From: Cyclobacteriaceae bacterium
GTDB taxonomy: Bacteria > Bacteroidota > Bacteroidia > Cytophagales > Cyclobacteriaceae
DNA length: 51,331 bases
Direction of reading: 5' to 3'
Assembly (NCBI GenBank): GCA_021604845.1
Contig: BQJT01000005.1
Coordinates: 1-51,331, forward strand
Of this stretch, positions 45,890-51,331 are shown piece by piece. Under the pieces are notes generated by a model. The model had not been told where the DNA came from. It was given only the letters and a program-made list of their open reading frames with translations, and made no database searches. Positions within the stretch are counted from its first letter, which is position 1. Each line of letters starts with the position of its first letter. The position numbers and the translations under genes were made by a program.

Positions 45890-46456
45890 TTAGTTGAATC
45901 TGGTATTAATTACTGTGCCGTCGGCGAATAATCTGTATTGATCAAATATATTTCTCACAGCCCGCTTTAGATAACGCTCGTTATCGAATTGCTGATTTCC
46001 GAATAAGCTGGAAGCGTAACCCTGCCACACAGCAGTTTCTTTCTTCCGGTCAAGGAAAATAATCAACAGGGTACCCTGCCTTAGGCTGTATTTTACAGGA
46101 TCGTATTCCATTCCCTCATCCTCATATCGTATCCATTGTTCTAATTCTGGCTGCTGATAACCCTGAAAGCTAAAATCATCATAAAAGACTTTATAGGTAA
46201 CCAACAGGCTGGGATTTCTAACTTCTTGCTTGAACCCCTGAAGTTTCATTCTGGAAGCAATAGCCTTTCTGAGTGTGGTGTCCTGACTATTTTCCATGTT
46301 GTTGTAATTTGCATCACTTAAAAAATCAAAAGTCTGGTATCTTTTGAACTTCCCCAGATAGCTGTAATCTGATTCTACGACGTATTTTTCATACGAAAGG
46401 CAACTGCTAATTAATATCAGCACCCCAAATAATGACAAGGTTTTGACGGTCTTCAT
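45890..46456 (-). CDS. DUF4136 domain lipoprotein
   Basis: 188 residues. Signal peptide with lipobox LISSC puts the lipidated cysteine at 19. The mature part carries the DUF4136 pattern: FKRYQTFDFL, then LRKAIASRMKLQGFKQE, NPSLLVTYKVFYDDF, GTLLIIFLDRKKETAVWQGY and a C-terminal RAVRNIFDQY helix. Family members are envelope lipoproteins of unknown function, common in Bacteroidota. Monocistronic by appearance; the transcript ends at the bidirectional terminator 45842-45870. The 240-bp gap upstream (46457-46696) holds only a doubtful 35-codon frame. Confidence 0.88.
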   Translation of the reverse strand: MKTVKTLSLFGVLILISSCLSYEKYVVESDYSYLGKFKRYQTFDFLSDANYNNMENSQDTTLRKAIASRMKLQGFKQEVRNPSLLVTYKVFYDDFSFQGYQQPELEQWIRYEDEGMEYDPVKYSLRQGTLLIIFLDRKKETAVWQGYASSLFGNQQFDNERYLKRAVRNIFDQYRLFADGTVINTRFN

Positions 46457-46696
46457 GGTATATGTTTAGTGCATTTGGAATTTTGATGAATTAATTTAAC
46501 GGAATCCTGAGTAAAAAGAAAACTTTTTTTTAGTTCTGTACAAGATACGACAAATTATCTATCAATGGATTTATCACCACTTCGTCAGGCAAAGGTTACA
46601 AAACGTCATTTGGGCCAAACCAGAGTAGAAATAGCGTGGTTAAAAACCTGCTCTGTAGCGGCTATCACCTAAATAAAAAGGTCGATAAATTGTGGC

Positions 46697-47662
46697 TTAT
46701 TCCTGCAATCTGGTTTTATCACCACGGTCTCTTCGAATTCCGCGGTACGGATTATAGCCGTTCAAACTTTTTTGATAATAGCCGGAGCCATTGAATGGTC
46801 TTTTATCGGGGTGCTCCAGACATTCCCTGGAACAAGCACCCTGATAAGAATTTGCGCAATCAGGGCAGATGGGCACGTGTAAATTGCAGGTGGGATTAGC
46901 GCAATTTACCATCCGGTCGCAATCGGTGGTGCAGATGTAGCATTTTGAAATAACCACCGGATTAACTGAATTAACGTCAACAGCAACCCGGTTGTCAAAA
47001 ACATAGCACTTTCCCTCAAAATCTTCTCCTCCCGCTTCCAGTCCATGTTTAATAATACCGCCATGAAGCTGGTATACGTTGTCAAATCCGTTTTCCAGTA
47101 GAAATGCAGTGGCCTTTTCACATTTTATACCACCGGTACAGTAAGTGATCACCTTTTTGTTTTTAAGATGCTGAAGTTCAGCTAATTTCTCCGGAAACTC
47201 CCGGAAATTTTCAATATCCAGGGTTTGTGCACCTTTGAATTTACCCAGTTTGTGTTCATAGTTAGAGCGCACATCCAGTACCACGGTATCTTTTTGATCC
47301 TTCATCTGTAAAAACTCATCCGGTTCAAGGTACTGGCCAGTGTTTTTCTTTGGGTCAATGTGGGGTAATCCAACGTTTACAATTTCGGATTTAACCCTGA
47401 CGTTAAGTTTTTGAAATGTATGTGATTTCCAGGACTCTACTTTAAACTCAATATGTGCAAACGCCGGATCACTACGCATATGCAACATATACTTTTCACA
47501 GTTCGACTTCAGACCCGAAACCGTACCGTTAATTCCTTCAGATGCTACAATAATCCTACCCCGCAAATCAAGTTCAAGACAGAAGAAATGATGTTCTTCC
47601 CTGAATTTCTCAGGGTTGTCAATCCTTGTATAACAGTAGTATAATAGAATACTGTAATCCAT
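46697..47662 (-). CDS. trhO: tRNA uridine(34) hydroxylase (rhodanese-related, YceA family)
   Basis: TrhO hydroxylates U34 of some tRNAs, the first step to 5-(carboxy)methoxyuridine. 321 residues: an N-terminal acylphosphatase-like domain (about 1-95; RGRIIVASEGINGTVSG), a rhodanese domain (about 110-215; LDVRSNYEHKLGKFKGA) with catalytic Cys175 and Cys181 in YCTGGIKCEKATAFL, and a cysteine-rich C-terminal region with CYICTTDC, CANPTC and CPDC pairs that could bind zinc. The layout matches the family. It is 6 bp downstream of the acetyltransferase gene in the same direction. Confidence 0.93.
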   Translation of the reverse strand: MDYSILLYYCYTRIDNPEKFREEHHFFCLELDLRGRIIVASEGINGTVSGLKSNCEKYMLHMRSDPAFAHIEFKVESWKSHTFQKLNVRVKSEIVNVGLPHIDPKKNTGQYLEPDEFLQMKDQKDTVVLDVRSNYEHKLGKFKGAQTLDIENFREFPEKLAELQHLKNKKVITYCTGGIKCEKATAFLLENGFDNVYQLHGGIIKHGLEAGGEDFEGKCYVFDNRVAVDVNSVNPVVISKCYICTTDCDRMVNCANPTCNLHVPICPDCANSYQGACSRECLEHPDKRPFNGSGYYQKSLNGYNPYRGIRRDRGDKTRLQE

Positions 47663-47668
47663 AATTTA

Positions 47669-48307
47669 CTATTGGTCAACCTTTTGTGCTGGGTTTCCAA
47701 ATACCGTCTCGTTCCGGTTAACATTGCCAATCACCACCGAACCTGCTCCGATCCTGGCATGATCCCCAATACTCACTCCCGCCACTATGGTTACACCGGG
47801 TCCTATAAAAACCCCCTCTCCTATGGTTACCTGAGCTCCGATATTGCTTCCAACACCAACTTCAGCGTAATTCTTTAGCTCCACTTCGGCATCCAGCGTG
47901 CATTGCGCATGAAGGATGTTGTGACTTCCTAATTGAGCGAATGCATTCACCAAAACACCGGCATCAACAAAGTTTCCATGTCCAATTGACGAAGAAAGTG
48001 CCATATAGGATCTACTGTGTATTGCATTTACGGGCATAACTTTCCTTTTGGCATTCAGCATTTCCACGGTTCTTTGCCTCCATTTTTTATCGTTATCCGC
48101 TAGAAAAGCCTGACACTTTTTACCGATCAGCTTCAGATAAGCCTGATCATCGGTAGCACCTAATATGGGTACTTCCCCAATTGAGGTCCCATGTAAAGCT
48201 GGGTCATCATCAAGGAATCCGTATACCATGATCTGATTACTCTGAAAAATCTCCAAAGCAGATTTTCCTAATCCACTCGCTCCAAAAACTATTACCGGTT
48301 GTTCCAT
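47669..48307 (-). CDS. NeuD-type sugar O-acyltransferase (left-handed beta-helix)
   Basis: 212 residues from the ATG at 48307; an open frame reaches 48388 but overlaps the upstream gene, and homology begins at VIVFGASGLGKSALEIF. The N-terminal part is the PglD/NeuD-like nucleotide-sugar binding domain (IVFGASG, YGFLDDDPAL). The C-terminal part has hexapeptide repeats (GHGNFVDAG, GVGSNIGAQVTIGEGVFIGP, IGDHARIGAGSVVIGNV) of an acetyl-CoA transferase trimer, ending VFGNPAQKV. It presumably acetylates an amino sugar of a surface polysaccharide; the exact sugar is unknown. It is 6 bp upstream of trhO and downstream of the membrane protein gene. Confidence 0.87.
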   Translation of the reverse strand: MEQPVIVFGASGLGKSALEIFQSNQIMVYGFLDDDPALHGTSIGEVPILGATDDQAYLKLIGKKCQAFLADNDKKWRQRTVEMLNAKRKVMPVNAIHSRSYMALSSSIGHGNFVDAGVLVNAFAQLGSHNILHAQCTLDAEVELKNYAEVGVGSNIGAQVTIGEGVFIGPGVTIVAGVSIGDHARIGAGSVVIGNVNRNETVFGNPAQKVDQ

Positions 48308-48354
48308 ACGTGACTTCAAAGTTACGTGAATGCCGAAATATCCACAACAACTAG

Positions 48355-49602
48355 CTATGGTAGTTTGTGAGTCAATTTGTTCCACCAACTATTCCCGTAT
48401 AAAATCAACCATAGAAATACCGGCATATAGGCTACTTTATACCTGACCAGTGTGCCAAAATTAGGGGTTGAAAGTGCAGTTAAACCGGAAAGAATCAATA
48501 TGTATACCAGGCATGGAATCAAATCAGCTGATCTAATTTGAACAGGCGAGAATGATTTCAATCGACCAATCAACAGTATGGAGACTACTAAATTTTCAAC
48601 AATTGTCAGATTCTGTAAGAAGCTTCCGAAATCTCCGATATTGGGTCTTAGCAAACCAGTTACAATAGCCCATGGAAAGTTCAGTGCCATCCATACCAGC
48701 GGTATAGGATGGTCTACATAATCAATTGGAGCGCGGGTTCTTGAAAGGAGGTCCTGCGCATTGATTTTTACCACAGCCGCCAAATGATCCACTCTTAAAT
48801 TGGGATGAAGCCAACTTGCACTAAAAAGTAATACCCCAAAAACAATTACCCAGGTTATTAGGTGCCTCTGCTGGTTTTTGGTATCCCGAAGTATTGAATC
48901 ACTGATGATCGACGCCAGCACCACAGAAATAAAAACTGCCATATAGTAATATTTCAACTGGACCAGCAGCAGCAACAACAATGCAACTGCTGCCCATTGG
49001 TAAGGCCGGGGTTTATTATTAAACGGCGGCCAAAACCAGGCGGTCAAAAACCCGAATCCTCCCATAAAAATCGCTTCTTTGGAAATTCCTGATGCCCAGA
49101 AAACCACCCCCGGGTAGAATATAAAGGCCGCCAGGGCAGCCTTGTAAGACTTAGAATAGGTATTGGCAACTTGATCAACCAGCGTCCAAAGTCCGAAAAA
49201 TGAAAACAGCGAAAGATATACGCTGCTCAACCAATAACTGCCTCCGGTTAAAAAAGTAAATACACTTAATAATTTAACCATTAGTAATGCCCTGGGTTGA
49301 TTTGAAAAACCAACTTCATTTATTAATGACTGCGGGACCTGGCCGCCAACGAGAATTTTAAGGTATTCAAGCGGCCTGGTTGGAATTAGTTCCGCCAGGG
49401 TTTCGGAAGCTTGGAAATATGCCCATGTATCTCCTCCATCAAAATATATTTTATAAACAGCCCCTAAAATCAACCCTCCGGTTAGGTTGAATGAAATACC
49501 ATACCAATAATATCTCCTAATTTTAGCATGATGATCGCTTTGGTAGTACCACCAGGAAATAAGCCCGACCACAGCGATATGAATTACATAAAGAAAAATC
49601 AT
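48355..49602 (-). CDS. Multi-pass membrane protein, possibly polysaccharide-related
   Basis: 415 residues with about eleven membrane segments. YKIYFDGGDTWAYFQAS, with an acidic DGGD after the first helices, and a region with an aromatic/Ser-rich loop (FYPGVVFWASGISKEAIFMGG) give it a look of a GT-C glycosyltransferase or O-antigen polymerase, but no family signature is certain. It overlaps the DUF2851 gene by 4 bp and lies upstream of the sugar O-acyltransferase, so a role in building a surface glycan is plausible (inference from context). Confidence 0.78.
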   Translation of the reverse strand: MIFLYVIHIAVVGLISWWYYQSDHHAKIRRYYWYGISFNLTGGLILGAVYKIYFDGGDTWAYFQASETLAELIPTRPLEYLKILVGGQVPQSLINEVGFSNQPRALLMVKLLSVFTFLTGGSYWLSSVYLSLFSFFGLWTLVDQVANTYSKSYKAALAAFIFYPGVVFWASGISKEAIFMGGFGFLTAWFWPPFNNKPRPYQWAAVALLLLLLVQLKYYYMAVFISVVLASIISDSILRDTKNQQRHLITWVIVFGVLLFSASWLHPNLRVDHLAAVVKINAQDLLSRTRAPIDYVDHPIPLVWMALNFPWAIVTGLLRPNIGDFGSFLQNLTIVENLVVSILLIGRLKSFSPVQIRSADLIPCLVYILILSGLTALSTPNFGTLVRYKVAYMPVFLWLILYGNSWWNKLTHKLP

Positions 49603-50882
49603 AGGGACTCATTTTGTGTCAGCAGTGACTTACCAATTTCACACTGGAGACATCTTTTCATGGTACAATATTTGTGATATAGTTCCAATAGTGCCTGGGA
49701 TTCCTGGGCAGAAGATACCTTAAAACCCATGCCCTTCCAATAAGTAATTATGTGATTTTTCTCAGGCGACAGATTGTTCAAAAGTAAAATTGCACGCCGA
49801 TGTATTTCAGGCTGACCGGTATAAATTGAATATGCCACCAACATAGGCACTACGGTATTAATCACTAAATATTTGCTGCTGGATTCTCCAAACACGCCCC
49901 CTTTTCCTCCCTTTTTGCCAAAATCGTAATGATACTGCCAATATGGTGATGGCTTTATCCCGGTTAACTTATCCGGATTAGTTTCCGTAAACTCCCGAAT
50001 GTCTGAGAACCGATACCCGTCAGTTTGCATAAATGCCGCGAATTGTGCTATTCTTATAGTTGGAAAGTTGGGCGGTCTAAGTCTCAGATACTTCCAGATA
50101 CTTGTTTTCACAATACCATCAGGCAATTGGTACTTTTCTTTCAAATAGTGATACTCTATCTGTAATTTTTTGAAATACGAATCTCCCGATACTGATTGCA
50201 GAAACCCGGCCTGCCCGAAGAACAAAGCTTCCAGTTGGAACAGGTTAAATCTAAGTTTTCTTACAATGGATAGTGGTACACACCGAACCAACAAACTGAA
50301 AGCAGCACTGTTCAGGTAAAACCCGAAATTTTTACCGTACATCAGGTAAGTCACCTGATCCCAATCGTTTTCATGTTTCTGCAAAAGGCCTAAAACTTCC
50401 GATGATCGACCAAGTAATCTTTGTGCGGTGGTAAGGTTTAGCATTGATTCCAGATCGCTCAACTCAATTTTGTAGGAAAGAGATTCACAAGGTATTTTCA
50501 AATGGGAGTTATTGAGGTGTTTATGTCTTAATAACAACTCTTTGCTTATCCTGTTCTTTAGCACCAGCGTTGGCAATTTACCCCCGGAGGCGGTGTCAAT
50601 TTCCCGATTATCGGACCACACAACATGCAGAATCACCTGATCATAGGCCTGGTCTTTATGGTGATTATGCAGAAACCATTCTGAAGATTTCACATGAATT
50701 TCCACTTCTCCTACCCAGAGCTGCTGATCCAGCAGGATATGGGCCTGGTGAAAGTCCGGACCGGCCTGGGTATTGATATTTCCAGGTTTAAGCACAGATA
50801 ATGATTTACCCTGTACTGTAGTCAAATTATTTTTGTCGAAATACTGCCGCTCCCAGATAAACATCAGGAAATCCTCTTTCAT
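49599..50882 (-). CDS. DUF2851 family protein
   Basis: 427 residues, soluble. The signature of DUF2851 is plain: FIWERQYFDKNNLTTVQGK, LKPGNINTQAGPDFHQAHIL, WVGEVEIHVKSSEWFLHNHH and VILHVVWSDNREI. The family has been likened by others to restriction-like folds, but its role is unknown to me. The C-terminus has a cysteine cluster, CTMKRCLQC, that could bind a metal. It overlaps the membrane gene by 4 bp, so the pair is translationally coupled. The 190-bp gap to pyrF contains only AT-rich TTTTTAG-like repeats. Confidence 0.9.
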   Translation of the reverse strand: MKEDFLMFIWERQYFDKNNLTTVQGKSLSVLKPGNINTQAGPDFHQAHILLDQQLWVGEVEIHVKSSEWFLHNHHKDQAYDQVILHVVWSDNREIDTASGGKLPTLVLKNRISKELLLRHKHLNNSHLKIPCESLSYKIELSDLESMLNLTTAQRLLGRSSEVLGLLQKHENDWDQVTYLMYGKNFGFYLNSAAFSLLVRCVPLSIVRKLRFNLFQLEALFFGQAGFLQSVSGDSYFKKLQIEYHYLKEKYQLPDGIVKTSIWKYLRLRPPNFPTIRIAQFAAFMQTDGYRFSDIREFTETNPDKLTGIKPSPYWQYHYDFGKKGGKGGVFGESSSKYLVINTVVPMLVAYSIYTGQPEIHRRAILLLNNLSPEKNHIITYWKGMGFKVSSAQESQALLELYHKYCTMKRCLQCEIGKSLLTQNESL

Positions 50883-51072
50883 CCAAGAAATCTAGCATCT
50901 GGGAGTCTGCAAAAATGAGACCGGCCAAATTAGTTTTAAGTGATTAATTTTTAGTTTTTAGTCTTATATCGGGCAAACTGGAAAGACTGGTTTAAAAATG
51001 GTTTAGTAAAAGGAGAAGTGTACTCTTAAGCTTTTCCAACAAAGATACTACCAGATGTCGCTGGTCAGTTTG

Positions 51073-51330
51073 TCAATGGTCAGTGGTCCATTTAATGCTG
51101 CCGAGTATCTCTGTCATTTCGCTGTGAAGCCTGCCGGCTTCCCTGGCTGCTGCATCGGCAAAATCCTCGCCTGAAGAGGCATAGATAATCCCCCGTGACG
51201 AGTTGACCAGCAATCCGCAATCCTGATTAAGCCCGGCGTTTGATATCATCCTTAAATCGCCTCCCTGGGCGCCAACTCCCGGAACCAGCAAAAAGTGTCC
51301 TGGGATAATACGGCGAATACCAGCCAGTTC
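51073..51330 (-). CDS. pyrF: Orotidine 5'-phosphate decarboxylase, 3' part (5' end outside window)
   Basis: The frame is open to the right edge; 85 C-terminal residues are visible. They contain the long-type (type 2) PyrF end: IIPGHFLLVPGVGAQGGDLR, which binds the phosphate, followed by LLVNSSRGIIYASSGEDF and a C-terminal helix. The enzyme makes UMP by decarboxylating orotidylate. An internal TTG at 51291 is not the start, since the conserved IPGHF precedes it. Confidence 0.93.
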   Translation of the reverse strand, partial: ELAGIRRIIPGHFLLVPGVGAQGGDLRMISNAGLNQDCGLLVNSSRGIIYASSGEDFADAAAREAGRLHSEMTEILGSIKWTTDH

Positions 51331-51331
51331 C

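Noticed and set aside
46565-46672. 35-codon plus-strand frame starting MDLSPLRQAKVTKRH
   Set aside because: Too short to support, no signal, no promoter or terminator; probably chance.

Overview
The window looks like chromosome of a free-living Bacteroidota bacterium, most likely from the Cytophagales. Four things point there: -7 boxes of the Bacteroidota form TAnnTTTG in front of several genes, almost no Shine-Dalgarno sites, several Bacteroidota-typical families (DUF2851, DUF4136, DUF502, multi-module 'ERVRAR' histidine kinases), and a tandem nqr operon. Most of the sequence is ordinary housekeeping DNA with one clear mobile insertion and one unusual signalling locus.

Layout. 1-3221 (+): 3' part of recN, then fabI and ispE. 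3299-6431 (-): tgt, an LptF/G permease and an EamA transporter, in one operon read leftward. 6480-8833 (+): family 2 glycosyltransferase, sigma factor and rsmG, overlapping or nearly so. 8894-12274: an IS1-family transposon of about 3.4 kb with 15-bp terminal inverted repeats. Besides the transposase it carries a small basic protein, an XRE-ImmA/IrrE metallopeptidase, an unknown partner gene with its own consensus promoter, and a coiled-coil protein. 12444-16846 (+): dnaE, trxA and a DUF1059 protein. 16883-17653 (-): kduD-like dehydrogenase.

17699-27036 (-) is a four-gene signalling operon: a 2182-residue soluble histidine kinase with ten tandem sensor modules, a membrane histidine kinase with a paralogous core, a stand-alone receiver, and a receiver fused to a class III nucleotide cyclase. 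Next come a double GNAT protein (-), fructose-bisphosphate aldolase (+), and a 124-126 bp tandem repeat that overlaps the 3' end of an AddB-like nuclease gene. 29689-36308 (-) is the AddB/AddA-like pair plus DUF502. 36553-41124 (-) is nqrABCDE without nqrF. 41255-43019 (-) holds ispH, cmk and a previously unlisted 41-residue lipoprotein. 43101-51330 holds adenine deaminase (+), a small coiled-coil gene with a clean terminator (+), and leftward genes for an unknown protein, a DUF4136 lipoprotein, TrhO, a hexapeptide acetyltransferase, a membrane protein, DUF2851 and the 3' part of pyrF.

How the parts fit. fabI and LptF/G serve the envelope; ispE and ispH are two steps of the MEP isoprenoid pathway; tgt, rsmG and trhO modify RNA; recN, dnaE and AddAB handle DNA. 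The most interesting pieces are the transposon with its passenger operon, the ten-module kinase operon that ends in a cyclase output, a tRNA-guanine transglycosylase that has lost all four zinc ligands, an in-frame palindromic repeat inside a kinase gene, and the missing nqrF. No tRNA, rRNA or CRISPR array was seen.
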